Of a DNA stretch of 41,520 bases, positions 22,624 through 31,656 are shown in pieces. The first letter of the stretch is position 1. Each line of letters starts with the position of its first letter. Source of the DNA: Bacteroidaceae bacterium (lineage in GTDB: Bacteria > Bacteroidota > Bacteroidia > Bacteroidales > Bacteroidaceae); the NCBI GenBank assembly GCA_017447625.1, contig JAFSNB010000005.1, forward strand, positions 1 through 41,520, written 5' to 3'. A program made the position numbers and the translations under genes. The notes beneath the pieces are model-generated. The model saw nothing but the letters and a program-made list of their open reading frames with translations. It was not told where the DNA came from and ran no database searches.

Positions 22624-24395
22624 ATCAGGTGAATTTGCAGGTCATTATTAGGGAAAACGCTACGGCAATGCTGAAGGCACAGCTCGTGTATGCGGTCAAA
22701 GAAAGCTTGTGGCATCAAATTCCACAATTCGCGAGCCATAGTTATGCTGTCGAGAATAGCCATGGCATTGTCCACTCCAGCGCTCTGAGCTACCTCGCAA
22801 AGGAACTCCTTGTTCATTGCGACTTTGTGAGAATGGGTGTCAAGATGCCCTTCAGCCAATTTTACGGCCTTGCCTATCATTATACCTATGACGGCGCGGT
22901 GGAAACCGAGTTTGTGGGCTCGTTTGAGACTCTCGCCGATGAAGTTGCCGTAATGTACAACTCGCAATGACGGCTCCATCTGCAAAAGAGCTTCTTCGCC
23001 CCGTTTGCCAGATGCAAGACCGATGGCATCGCAGCCGATGGCGCGGGCTACTTCAAGCTCCCGTCCGATACTTTCTATGAAGGCCTCATTGCTAAGAGGT
23101 GATACTATGCCAGATGTGCCGATAATGCTTATGCCGCCTACAACACCAACCTTGTGGTTAAATGTGCGTTCGGCAAGAGCCTCGCCGTTGGCTACAGAAA
23201 TCGTGATGTCTATGTCTTGGTCGGTAAATGAGCGGACGGTGTCAGTCATCATTTGGCGTGGAGTAGGATTGATGGCCGGTTCGCCAACAGGAATTCCTAA
23301 GCCGGGAAGTGTGACGCGACCAACTCCTTCGCCCTGCAGGAACCGAACGCTCCCCTCCCCAGGGAGGGGCTGGGGGTGGGCTGATAGGGCGTGTCTGTTG
23401 GGGGTGGGTCTTACCCGTGCAGTAATGCGGCAGCCGCGTGTCACGTCGGGGTCGTCGCTGAAGTCTTTGGTTACAGTGGCAACTCCTCCGGCTTCGGCCT
23501 CAACTGGTATCGTCAAAACCTCGCCGTCAGGCAGAGCAAAATGTGCTTCTTCCGGCAACTGACCATAGAGCAGCGACTGCATGGCAGCACTGACGGCTGC
23601 TGTGGCGCAGGCACCTGTGGTTAGGCCCGTGTGCAAGGGGAAGAACGTGGGTACAAGCCTTTCTATTGCGCGGCGCAAGCCGTGACGTCCTGTGACGTAT
23701 ATCCAGTTGGCAGGCGTACGGGGTGGCATTACGGCATAGACCTTAATGCCGAGTGTGCGGGCAGCCTCCTCCTTAGCGCTAAATCCACCGCTCTCACCGC
23801 TCATTTTCGTTATGATGGCATCGCAACCTATTTGTTTCATAAGCGTCTCTTCCTCTGCCTGCGACGGGAGAGTTAGGGCATCGTTATAGAAGAGTAAACG
23901 GTCGGCAGGGAAGCCCTCGGCTTCGGCTTTTGCTATGCTCTCTTCGCGACGAAGTATCCGGAAATAAGTGGCGTGCGTCTGCCAATATGACCGCAAACGG
24001 GATATCGTGTTCACGCCAGAGAGGGCAAGAAGGCAACGAGGACAGTCGGCTTGCAGACGTGAGAGCGCATCTGCCCAGTCAGAGCAGACTATAACGCTTT
24101 CAGGTAGTTGAATGGGAGGTCGCTGAAGACGAATCACAGGCAAGTACAAATTCGCTATAGCCTCATGTAAGCCTTCGGCAAACGGATGTGCGGCATCTAT
24201 GATAGCCTCAATGCCCTTGTCTTGGCAGAAGCGTTCAATGTCGGCGGCGGTCATAGGGCCGGTGAGACGCTGCCCATTATGCAAAGGCACGTCCTGTAGC
24301 GCGCTCTTCGTTGAATAGAAGAACTGCTTGCCGGCCTGCTCGCAAACCTCGGCAGCGAGGCGGCCCTCTGTTGTGCCTCCGAATATAAGTATCAT
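22605..24395 (-). CDS. cbiJD: Fused CbiJ (precorrin-6A reductase type) and CbiD (C1 methyltransferase)
   Basis: Residues 1 to about 248 are CbiJ: ILIFGGTTEGR at the start, AAHPFAEGLHEAI, LLALSGVNTI and a C-terminal ITKMSGESGGFSAKEEAA segment; it reduces cobalt-precorrin-6A. From about 252 the sequence is CbiD, FPLHTGLTTGACATAA, with VGVVGGISIIGTSGIVSPLS; it methylates C1 of the corrin ring. The fusion places two consecutive ring-contraction-pathway activities in one polypeptide. Within CbiD the segment SAHPQPLPGEGSVRFLQGEG is encoded by a GC-rich palindrome (23350-23381) and looks like an insertion between beta strands. The start overlaps cbiF by 4 bp (ATGA) and the end overlaps btuC. Confidence 0.93.
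   Translation of the reverse strand: MILIFGGTTEGRLAAEVCEQAGKQFFYSTKSALQDVPLHNGQRLTGPMTAADIERFCQDKGIEAIIDAAHPFAEGLHEAIANLYLPVIRLQRPPIQLPESVIVCSDWADALSRLQADCPRCLLALSGVNTISRLRSYWQTHATYFRILRREESIAKAEAEGFPADRLLFYNDALTLPSQAEEETLMKQIGCDAIITKMSGESGGFSAKEEAARTLGIKVYAVMPPRTPANWIYVTGRHGLRRAIERLVPTFFPLHTGLTTGACATAAVSAAMQSLLYGQLPEEAHFALPDGEVLTIPVEAEAGGVATVTKDFSDDPDVTRGCRITARVRPTPNRHALSAHPQPLPGEGSVRFLQGEGVGRVTLPGLGIPVGEPAINPTPRQMMTDTVRSFTDQDIDITISVANGEALAERTFNHKVGVVGGISIIGTSGIVSPLSNEAFIESIGRELEVARAIGCDAIGLASGKRGEEALLQMEPSLRVVHYGNFIGESLKRAHKLGFHRAVIGIMIGKAVKLAEGHLDTHSHKVAMNKEFLCEVAQSAGVDNAMAILDSITMARELWNLMPQAFFDRIHELCLQHCRSVFPNNDLQIHLICDSQA
23350..23381. repeat. CCCACCCCC/CCCCTCCC-type palindromic element inside cbiD
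   Basis: The stem CCCCTCCC/GGGAGGGG with a 2-base loop is followed on the + strand by CTGGGGGTGGG. On the minus strand it matches the element at 32817-32850 and at 36254-36286 at nearly every position outside the loop. Confidence 0.8.
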
Positions 24396-26176
24396 TCCTT
24401 GCCTTTGCGGAAGAGATGTGTGAAGTGAGAGTCGTATAGACGGCTAAGTCCCTCGCGATTGTCTATGGCTTCGCCTACAACTATCATGGTTGTGAGTGTG
24501 AGTTTGTTGTCGCGGATTATGGCGGCGAGGTCTTTCAGCTGCCCCCTAAATATGCGCTGTTCTTTCCATGTCAGTTTGTAACAGGCGGCAACAGGTGTCT
24601 CGGGCGGATAACCTCCTGCGAGCAGTTCCTCCTGCACCTGTTCAGCCAAAGAGGCTGAGAGGAAGATGCACATTGTGCTCTGGTGCGAGGCCAGAAGACG
24701 CAGTTGCTCGCGTTCGGGTGTCGGTGTGCGCCCCTCGCCACGGGTTAGAATTATTGTCTGGCAGCGTTCGGGGATAGTGAACTGACTGCGCAACTCGGCA
24801 GCAGCAGCAAGGAAACTGCTGATTCCCGGTGTTATGTGATAATCCATCCCGTGAGCGTCGAAGAATGCCATCTGTTCCTGGATTGCCCCATAAATACATG
24901 GGTCTCCGGTGTGCAGTCGTACTACTAAGAGTCCACGGTCATAGAAATCCTTCATCAAGGCGAACTGCTCTTCCAAGTCGAGATCTGCGCTGCTGCGCAC
25001 GATGGCTCCGGACTTGGCACAAAGGGTCAGTTCGCGCGGCACGAGACTTCCGGCGTAAAGAATCAGATCGGCCCGCTCAAGGAAACGGCGGCCGCGCACA
25101 CTTATCAGGTCCGGGTCGCCAGGTCCTGCACCTACAATTTCGATGTGGCCTTTCCTCTGCCTCAGATGTTGATAGTCTATGGCGAGGGCTGCCGTGAAGT
25201 GCTCTCCCTTTACCTTTGGGATAATCAGTTTGCCGTGGTTTGAACCGAGGATGGCTGCGGCCTCACAGACACTCGACGTGCCTACGTGCTTCTTCACTGT
25301 GGGGCTTGGATTTGGTACATCCACAGCGGCCAGTTGTTCGGCGGTGAAGAATACCACCTCCTCTTCATAGTCTTCTCTGAGCACATCTATGAATTCCTCG
25401 TCCTTCTTAACGTCTATGGTACAGTAGCGATGTGCACAAGGCAGGACGCCCTGATTGGCGAACGCCTCGTCTATTTCATCATAGATAAATTCGTAGTCCT
25501 CAGGGTGATGAGACAAGCCGAAGCCTATAGTTCCGACCATCGGAACGAAATGCAGTTCTAACATCCCGTAGGGGGCGTGGCGGATAAAAGGCGAAACGAT
25601 TATGAGCAGCTTATATTTGCTCGGGTCAGCCTCGCTGATATCGTTGATTATGGTAACGTGGTTTGGCAATGTCTTCTCCAGATAATCTGTGCCTTCGTCG
25701 CGCGCTTCAAGCAGCAAGGCTGTCGGCTTACGGTTCACAAATGCAAAGATGCAGGCGTTCATATCATCGATGTCACTTGCCACGGGCCAGTCAAACCGCT
25801 GCTCGAAAGTGTCCAAGGCCCACAGCCCGGCGTTGTCGCTTTGTGTGGTTATTATCGGTTGGGCACCGATTATTGAGGCCACCGTCTGCGTCAGTTCGTT
25901 AGCCCCTCCGACATGCCCCGAAAGAACGGAAATGACGTTCAGCCCGAGACTGTCCACGCAAACTACGGCTGGATCCTTGTGCTTGTCGGCTATATATGGG
26001 GCAATAGTGCGCACACAGATTCCCATGGCTCCGATGAAAATAAAAGCGTCGTAGCTCTTCCATTGCTGGCCTACGGCATCGCGGCTTATGCTCTTGGCGC
26101 CAAGCTCGTGTATGAGTTGCCGGGCAATGTCGTCCGCGGCTTCAGTTATCTGGACTATAGCTATTTTCTGTTGCAT
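24392..26176 (-). CDS. cbiGF: Fused CbiG (cobalt-precorrin-5A hydrolase) and CbiF (precorrin-4 C11 methyltransferase)
   Basis: Residues 1 to about 335 are CbiG, which opens the delta-lactone and releases acetaldehyde: IFIGAMGICVRTIAPYI, VLSGHVGGANEL, GIGF-type GTIGFGLSHH, and the C-terminal VGTSSVCEAAA. From about 343 the protein is CbiF: the SAM methyltransferase start IVGAGPGDPDLISVRG, LHTGDPCIYGA, and TPGISSFLAAAAEL. The 594 residues equal the sum of both families. It overlaps cbiET by 16 bp and cbiJD by 4 bp, so translation is probably coupled. The order of domains is opposite to reaction order (CbiF acts before CbiG). Confidence 0.94.
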   Translation of the reverse strand: MQQKIAIVQITEAADDIARQLIHELGAKSISRDAVGQQWKSYDAFIFIGAMGICVRTIAPYIADKHKDPAVVCVDSLGLNVISVLSGHVGGANELTQTVASIIGAQPIITTQSDNAGLWALDTFEQRFDWPVASDIDDMNACIFAFVNRKPTALLLEARDEGTDYLEKTLPNHVTIINDISEADPSKYKLLIIVSPFIRHAPYGMLELHFVPMVGTIGFGLSHHPEDYEFIYDEIDEAFANQGVLPCAHRYCTIDVKKDEEFIDVLREDYEEEVVFFTAEQLAAVDVPNPSPTVKKHVGTSSVCEAAAILGSNHGKLIIPKVKGEHFTAALAIDYQHLRQRKGHIEIVGAGPGDPDLISVRGRRFLERADLILYAGSLVPRELTLCAKSGAIVRSSADLDLEEQFALMKDFYDRGLLVVRLHTGDPCIYGAIQEQMAFFDAHGMDYHITPGISSFLAAAAELRSQFTIPERCQTIILTRGEGRTPTPEREQLRLLASHQSTMCIFLSASLAEQVQEELLAGGYPPETPVAACYKLTWKEQRIFRGQLKDLAAIIRDNKLTLTTMIVVGEAIDNREGLSRLYDSHFTHLFRKGKE

Positions 26177-27357
26177 TTGAGTAATTCTATGGGGTTGTAG
26201 TCGTTAATGGTTATTCGGGTGGCTGGTTGCTGCTCGAGTCCCAGCTCCATACAAGCTTCGTTGAAGAGCTGCTTGCTTTGTGCGGTGACGCTGTTCATAA
26301 CAATGCATCCATCTTCCGTCAGTACCGTCAACACCTTAGTCAGAATATCTTTCAGACGTCCGTTGTGACCGCCAATGAAGACGGCATCAGGACGTGGATA
26401 GGCGCTGAGGTCGGCATCGAGGAAATCACCGATAACGGTGGTGATACCAGGCGTCCCGAAACGTCGGCTGTTGGCGGCCATCAGTTCCCTGCCTTCCTCA
26501 CGCACCTCGAATGCGGTAACTTGAAGATGCGGGAACTGCAGTTTTGCTTCTATGCTTACGCTGCCGGTGCAAAACCCGATGTCCCACAAAGAGCTGCGGT
26601 TGTGCAGACCGAGCATGGAGAGGGAAAGGAGGCGGATGGGCATCTTGGTTATCATCCGTTCGCGGCCGTCCAGGAAAGTGAATTCCTGTTCTGGAATACC
26701 GAACGGACGAGGGCGGATGTATGTGCGACGCAGAATGAGGCAGTTGGGTACGGCATATTCGCGCCCCTCGGCAAACGGCCCGATGCGTTCTTCCTCTTCG
26801 TTACCCAACATCTCCCCTACGGTTATGTTGTAGTTGTCGTAACCGTATTCGAGCAGACGCTCGTAGATGGCTTGCGGGGTCTTTGTCCGGTCGGTTAGAC
26901 AGCCAATTAGCGGCTCCTGGCGTATTATGGCTTCATCGAATTTATCCCACGGACGGCCCGTGAGCGACACCACACTCATGTCCTGATAAGGCAGACGCAT
27001 ACGGTGGGCAAGCATCTGGAGAGAATTGAAGGACGGATAGACCACCAGACGGCAGTTTGGCCATTCGCGCTGAACGGTGGCGGCAAAACCGTAGAAGAGG
27101 GGATCGCCGGATGCGAAGATGACTATTTCTGTGTCCGTGCCTGCCAACGCCTCCTCATAACGGCGGAACACATTGGTGATGGGAACAGTAATGTCAATCC
27201 ATGAGTGTCCTTCAGGCAGACGGTCGGCCATGATCTCATGATGCCGTCGTCCGCCGGAGAAGAGCTTTCCTCTGGCTATTACAGCCTCCACCTCTGGCGG
27301 AAACCACTGGCGGCGGCTGTCAGTTATGCCTATTATTATGCATGTCCCTTTATACAT
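26161..27357 (-). CDS. cbiET: Cobalt-precorrin-7 methyltransferase/decarboxylase CbiE-CbiT
   Basis: This fused enzyme methylates C5 and C15 and removes the C12 acetate carboxyl group. Residues about 1-205 are the CbiE methyltransferase (ASGDPLFYGFAAT, SFNSLQMLAHRM, SLTGRP). Residues about 225-398 are CbiT, with the SAM-binding segment LWDIGFCTGSVSIEA and AVFIGGHNGRLKDIL. The usual length of CbiET/CobL is about 400, matching 398 here. Both ends overlap neighbours (8 bp with cbiHC, 16 bp with cbiGF). No repeat element is visible inside this gene. Confidence 0.94.
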   Translation of the reverse strand: MYKGTCIIIGITDSRRQWFPPEVEAVIARGKLFSGGRRHHEIMADRLPEGHSWIDITVPITNVFRRYEEALAGTDTEIVIFASGDPLFYGFAATVQREWPNCRLVVYPSFNSLQMLAHRMRLPYQDMSVVSLTGRPWDKFDEAIIRQEPLIGCLTDRTKTPQAIYERLLEYGYDNYNITVGEMLGNEEEERIGPFAEGREYAVPNCLILRRTYIRPRPFGIPEQEFTFLDGRERMITKMPIRLLSLSMLGLHNRSSLWDIGFCTGSVSIEAKLQFPHLQVTAFEVREEGRELMAANSRRFGTPGITTVIGDFLDADLSAYPRPDAVFIGGHNGRLKDILTKVLTVLTEDGCIVMNSVTAQSKQLFNEACMELGLEQQPATRITINDYNPIELLKCNRK

Positions 27358-28753
27358 CGCGTCCGGGTCTTAGCTGTTCGGCGTCATCGTATGTAAGGAT
27401 GCTGTTCACGAGTGTGGCTGCGAGATTGCTGCCACCCTTGCGTCCTTCGATTATTATCAAGGGTATATCACGAATGGTTTTGGCGGCGTGCTTGCTCTCC
27501 TCTACATGTACAAAGCCTACGGGCGCACCAACGATACCGGCAGGTCTGCATTTCCCGTGGCGGATGAGGTCGCACAGTTCGAGCAGCGCGGTCGGAGCGT
27601 TACCGATGGCAAAGAGGGCTTCGGGGTGTTCGTCGGCTGCGAGGCGCATGGAGGCTTGGGCGCGGGTGATGCCCTGCTCCTTAGCCATAGCAACGGCCCG
27701 TTCGTCATTAATGTAACACACCACTTCTATACCTAATCTTGTCAACGCTCCCTTGCGTATGCCGCTGGCTGCCATGGTTACGTCGGTGACTATGGTCTTT
27801 AGGGTGCCGTCGGCCACTTTCCCATAGAGCTTGGCTGTAGCCTCAGGAGTCATCCAAAGCAGACTCTCCATGTCGAAGTCTGCGGTGGTGTGGATAGCGT
27901 GAAGCAACGGCCACAGATGCCACAATGGATAAGAGGTATTGCGCAGTTCTCCCATTATTGTCTGGAAGGAACGTAGCATTATGGCAGCTCCCACATTCTC
28001 CATTTTACATTTTACATCAGAATAGTAGCCTCGTGGGGTTATAAAGCAGTTATCGCGGATATATGACTGACTGTTGCCGATGATGACAACAGTGAACATA
28101 TCCACCTCCTCCGGGTCGAAGTCATTGAGTGACGTGACGGTTATAGTCTGGTCCTCGCGTCCGGCCTGACGGACATAGCCCACAGGTGTGTCGCCGCTGC
28201 GGTGTTTCAGAAAGATTTCGCGGAGGCGGTGCAGCTGCCAATAGCGTCCGTTGCTGCGCGGGTTATATACAGCCGTGACGAAATCGGCTGTGGCGGCTGC
28301 GATGATGCGACGCTCGATAGTAGCCCACGGAGTCATCAGATCGCTCAGGGAAATGACACAGAAATCATGGCCTATCGGAGCGCCGAGCAACGAGGCTGCT
28401 TTCTGGAAAGCGCTTATGCCAGGCAGAGGAATAATCTCAATGTCCGTAGCCCCACGCTCTCTTCTCATCTCGAACAGCAGCGGCGACATCCCGTAGATGC
28501 CGGCGTCGCCGCTGGATATGACGCAGACGGTCTTGCCTTCTTCAGCCATAAGAAAAGCCTGTTCAGCACGTTCTCTCTCGCGTTTCATCCCAGAATCCAC
28601 ACATTCTGTACCGGGACGCAAGTAGGATGTGATGAACTGGAAGTAGTACTTGTAACCTACTACCACGTCGCTCTCGCTGACGGCTTTAAGCACGGCCGGC
28701 GTTATGTCATCGGGTGAGCCGGGGCCGATACCAGCAACATAAATCTTTCCCAC
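27350..28753 (-). CDS. cbiHC: Fused CbiH (precorrin-3B C17 methyltransferase) and CbiC (precorrin-8X methylmutase)
   Basis: The first half is CbiH, the ring-contracting methyltransferase: VGKIYVAGIGPGSPDD, SSGDAGIYGM, PLPGISAFQKAASLLGAP and TAVYNPRSNGRYWQL. The second half is CbiC, which moves the C11 methyl group to C12: TDVTMAASGI, FAIGNAPTALLEL and GIVGAPVGFVHVEESK. They are joined by DVKCKMENVG, encoded by a heptamer array of intergenic type. I chose GTG at 28753 because it fits the family start (MGKIYV); the frame is open to a TTG at 28771 inside another heptamer array. CbiC lacks its usual first helix residues next to the linker, compared with stand-alone CbiC starting near MIRNP. The end overlaps cbiET by 8 bp. 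Confidence 0.93.
   Translation of the reverse strand: MGKIYVAGIGPGSPDDITPAVLKAVSESDVVVGYKYYFQFITSYLRPGTECVDSGMKRERERAEQAFLMAEEGKTVCVISSGDAGIYGMSPLLFEMRRERGATDIEIIPLPGISAFQKAASLLGAPIGHDFCVISLSDLMTPWATIERRIIAAATADFVTAVYNPRSNGRYWQLHRLREIFLKHRSGDTPVGYVRQAGREDQTITVTSLNDFDPEEVDMFTVVIIGNSQSYIRDNCFITPRGYYSDVKCKMENVGAAIMLRSFQTIMGELRNTSYPLWHLWPLLHAIHTTADFDMESLLWMTPEATAKLYGKVADGTLKTIVTDVTMAASGIRKGALTRLGIEVVCYINDERAVAMAKEQGITRAQASMRLAADEHPEALFAIGNAPTALLELCDLIRHGKCRPAGIVGAPVGFVHVEESKHAAKTIRDIPLIIIEGRKGGSNLAATLVNSILTYDDAEQLRPGRDV
27994..28017. repeat. Heptamer array forming the CbiH-CbiC linker
   Basis: Three 7-bp units (ATTCTCC, ATTTTAC, ATTTTAC) identical to those at 17949-17969 sit exactly between the two enzyme domains and encode CKMENV. 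Confidence 0.85.
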
Positions 28754-28762
28754 AGTATAATC

Positions 28763-28797
28763 AATGTTCAATGTTCAATGTTCAATGGAAAATCTTA
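28763..28797. repeat. Heptamer array between TonB receptor and cbiHC (AATGTTC)
   Basis: Three perfect AATGTTC units and two decayed units fill the gap and include the TonB receptor stop codon and a possible TTG start of cbiHC. Confidence 0.85.
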
Positions 28798-30888
28798 TTG
28801 TCTGAAACGCAGGGCGAGGCTCACGATGAGTGAACGTCCCGGGTTTATGGTAGAGAAGTTAGAACTCCAATAGGAGGTGTCGCGGCAGTTGAATATGTTC
28901 TCGATGCCGATGCCGGGCTCCAGGATGAACTGGCGCAGGGTGAAGGTGTGGCGTGTTGTTAAATCCCATTGGCTGTAGCCGTCGGCATAGCCGTATGTAC
29001 TGCTGTAGCGGCGGCCCTGTATGTGGCCGTTTATGTTCACGTTGAGGTGGTAGCGCCGCCATGTCTTGTCATACGAGGCCTGCACATGTCCCACGTTGCG
29101 TACGCACTTATCCACCGGAGTGGTGGTGATTTCATACTCTTGAGTCTTTTTGTTCAGCGTCTGAGTCTCTGCGCGGGAGTCTGTCATGGTGTAGCCGCCA
29201 CCAAGCGTTAGGCCGAATGGGAACATGAACTTCAGGTTAGCACTTATGCCGCGCAGACGGGCACGGTCTATGTTGTCGCGCTGGCGGATTGTGGTCCAAC
29301 CCTCATCGCGCAGATCAGAGAGGTGGCTGTCGGCATCAATCTCAGCTGTAGTCATTGTGCGGTAGTTGATCATGTCGCGAATCTTATTCACGAAACCGCC
29401 TACGCTCGCACTCATCCAAGAATTGGAGTATTCTGCATTCACCTGCCAGAAATCGTTTTTCTCTGGCTTTAGAGATGTGTTGTAGAGGGTGTAGCGAGCC
29501 GTGGTCTTAGCCTGGTCGGTAGCATAGAGCTGGGAGAGGGTGGGGGTGCGGTAGCCTCCGGCATAGCTGGCACGGAGTCTGAAACCGCCCACATGGAAGA
29601 ACAGGCCTGCGTTTGGAGTCACGGCTGAGCCGAAGAGATTGTTGTATGTGTATCGCACGCCGACTACGGCTTCCATCCATTTTAGGATTTTCAGCTCGTC
29701 CTGGGCAAAGATGTTATAAGTCTGGGTGCGACGCCCGTCGATATTGTCGCTCTCGCTGGTGAGGCTCTCCTGAACAAACTCAGCTCCGGCAGACAGTTTG
29801 TTCCAGTCGGCCAGACGGAAGATTCCGCGCAGGGTCTCATTTGTGTAATGCGTTTTCTTGCGCATCTCGTCGTATGCCTCCTCATCGGCAGTCTGCCAGT
29901 AGTCATAGAGCGAACGCAGGTTGTCGCTATAAACGTCGAGATAAACGTGTATGCGGCTGTTGGGAGTCCAACGTGCGCCGCCGCCGTAGGAATAGGACTG
30001 GTGGTGAAGGTCATATGTGTATGCCTGCTTAGAGGTGTATTTATATGTTCCGTCAGCCTGTTTCTTCGGTGTGTTGAAGTATGTGGCAGACTGTGGCCTG
30101 TGGGTCGTGTAGTCATAGTAGTTGCCTCGGATATAGGCAGACCAGTTGTCCGTGAACCTGAATTCCATTCGTTCCGAAATGTTATGGCTTCCAAAACCTA
30201 CTGACATTGGCCTGCCGGTGAGTTTCAGAACCTCAACCTCTGAACCGTCGGCGGCTTCTTCTGTGAACGCCTGTTGGTTGGATACCTGCCAGTTATCAGC
30301 CTGGCGGTGGTTATATGAGGTGTAAGAGGAGAAGATGCCTGCATTAACATCGACATTTATATCCTGATCCAGACGGCCCTTGCTGCGCAGACGTGTGCTT
30401 GTCTGGGCTGAGACGCGGTCGCGACTGTCATCCGTGATGATATTGATTACGCCGGCTATGGCATCCGAGCCGTAAAGGGCGGAGGCGGCTCCGCTGAACA
30501 CCTCGATGCGCTTGACATTGTCCAGACTGATTCTGTTCCAGCGGTCGTCGCCGCTCACCCGCTTGCCGTTTTCAAGGATGAGGATATAGTCGTCCGACAC
30601 ACCGTTGAAGTTCACGAATGTTCCCATTCCATTTGTGTGGGTAGTGATATTTGTGGTGAGACGGCTCAGTGCATCCTGCAGGTTTGTGGCACCTGCATCT
30701 TGCAGCTCCTTGGCTGTAATAACCTTCACGGCCACAGGTGCGTCGGCTGCTTTGTGGTAGGTGTTTGTACCTGTTATTACCACCGGATTGAGTGTGGTCT
30801 GGCGTATAGAGTCATTATTGTTAGCGTTTGCGTTAGCCGCTACCGTTAATGCTAACACTATCGCGGCTCCTAATTTAAATTTTTCCAT
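28795..30888 (-). CDS. btuB: TonB-dependent outer-membrane receptor (BtuB-like)
   Basis: The 697-residue protein has a signal peptide (about 1-23, ending ANANA), a plug domain (about 35-150) with LQDALSRL, ILILENGKR, RIEVFSGAASALYGSDAIAGVINII, and a C-terminal 22-strand type beta barrel ending in aromatic-rich strands with ALRFRQ. Such receptors import vitamin B12 or iron chelates across the outer membrane using TonB energy. Its location between the adenosyltransferase and cbiHC genes supports a corrinoid substrate, although no ligand is visible from sequence. It has no riboswitch directly in front; the leader is about 5.6 kb upstream in the locus. A second receptor is at 34148-36373. Confidence 0.9.
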   Translation of the reverse strand: MEKFKLGAAIVLALTVAANANANNNDSIRQTTLNPVVITGTNTYHKAADAPVAVKVITAKELQDAGATNLQDALSRLTTNITTHTNGMGTFVNFNGVSDDYILILENGKRVSGDDRWNRISLDNVKRIEVFSGAASALYGSDAIAGVINIITDDSRDRVSAQTSTRLRSKGRLDQDINVDVNAGIFSSYTSYNHRQADNWQVSNQQAFTEEAADGSEVEVLKLTGRPMSVGFGSHNISERMEFRFTDNWSAYIRGNYYDYTTHRPQSATYFNTPKKQADGTYKYTSKQAYTYDLHHQSYSYGGGARWTPNSRIHVYLDVYSDNLRSLYDYWQTADEEAYDEMRKKTHYTNETLRGIFRLADWNKLSAGAEFVQESLTSESDNIDGRRTQTYNIFAQDELKILKWMEAVVGVRYTYNNLFGSAVTPNAGLFFHVGGFRLRASYAGGYRTPTLSQLYATDQAKTTARYTLYNTSLKPEKNDFWQVNAEYSNSWMSASVGGFVNKIRDMINYRTMTTAEIDADSHLSDLRDEGWTTIRQRDNIDRARLRGISANLKFMFPFGLTLGGGYTMTDSRAETQTLNKKTQEYEITTTPVDKCVRNVGHVQASYDKTWRRYHLNVNINGHIQGRRYSSTYGYADGYSQWDLTTRHTFTLRQFILEPGIGIENIFNCRDTSYWSSNFSTINPGRSLIVSLALRFRQ

Positions 30889-30918
30889 TATGATGTATTG
30901 TAGAGCGCAAGGCCCCCA

Positions 30919-30950
30919 ATTATGAATTGTGAATTAAGAATTATGCATTT
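30919..30950. repeat. Heptamer array after the adenosyltransferase gene (AATTATG)
   Basis: Four 7-bp units (AATTATG, AATTGTG, AATTAAG, AATTATG) cover the last codons and the TAA stop of the adenosyltransferase gene. Confidence 0.8.
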
Positions 30951-31495
30951 CGTTTCCAAACGGTATCCTCGACCTTCTCATCGGCATTAAGCTTGCGGGC
31001 TAAGGCGAAGAAGTAGTCGCTGAGGCGGTTTATGTACGCAAGCACCTGAGCATCTACCTCGGCACCGGTCTCTGCCAGACGCAGAATGTCGCGCTCTGCG
31101 CGGCGGCATACTGTACGGCATACATGAGCTTGAGCACCTGCGTATGTGCCACCAGGCAGGATGAAGAGACGAATGGGTGGAACAAGCGTCTGCAGGCGGT
31201 CAATCTGCAATTCGATGTCTCGCACCATCTCCGGCGTGACTATATTTCCTGGGCGCACCTCGCGCTGTGAGTTATCTGTGGCGAGATAGCCTCCGACCAC
31301 GAAAAGATTAGCCTGCACGTCAAGCAGAAACTTCTGATCAGTGGCATCCTTGCATAGGGTTATGAGTAGCCCGATGTGTGAGTTCAGCTCATCTACGGTA
31401 CCATAGCTGTCCAGACGTTTGCAACATTTGCTGACACGCTGGCCCCCTACGAGAGAGGTCTGGCCCGCATCGCCTGTTTTAGTATATATTTTCAT
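30941..31495 (-). CDS. pduO: PduO-type cob(I)alamin adenosyltransferase
   Basis: The enzyme transfers the adenosyl group of ATP to Co(I) corrinoid, forming adenosylcobalamin precursors. The 184-residue protein starts with the family motif MKIYTKTGDAGQTSL, continues with SYGTVDELNSHIG, and has the ATP-binding FILPGGTYAGAQAHVCRTVCRRAER and NRLSDYFFALAR. Full length. The C-terminal residues and the stop lie in the start of a heptamer array. It stands between the binding lipoprotein and the TonB receptor, matching its role just before CbiP, CbiB and CobU. Confidence 0.95.
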   Translation of the reverse strand: MKIYTKTGDAGQTSLVGGQRVSKCCKRLDSYGTVDELNSHIGLLITLCKDATDQKFLLDVQANLFVVGGYLATDNSQREVRPGNIVTPEMVRDIELQIDRLQTLVPPIRLFILPGGTYAGAQAHVCRTVCRRAERDILRLAETGAEVDAQVLAYINRLSDYFFALARKLNADEKVEDTVWKRNA

Positions 31496-31584
31496 ATTTT
31501 AAATGTTGATTGCTTGTGTAGTTATTATTATCTTTATATTTATATTTAGATGAACGCGCGAGCCCAATTGTTTATTGCCCTCTG

Positions 31585-31656
31585 ATTCCATTTTCCATTA
31601 TCCATTGTCGTGAGTTGTTGTGCGCAGGCTCATAATTATGCATTATGAATTATTTC
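31585..31656. repeat. Heptamer arrays between btuF and pduO
   Basis: ATTCCAT/TTTCCAT/TATCCAT (31585-31605) and AATTATG-type units (31631-31656) flank about 25 bp of unique bases. The second array carries the btuF stop codon. Nothing else is recognised in the 154-bp gap. Confidence 0.75.
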
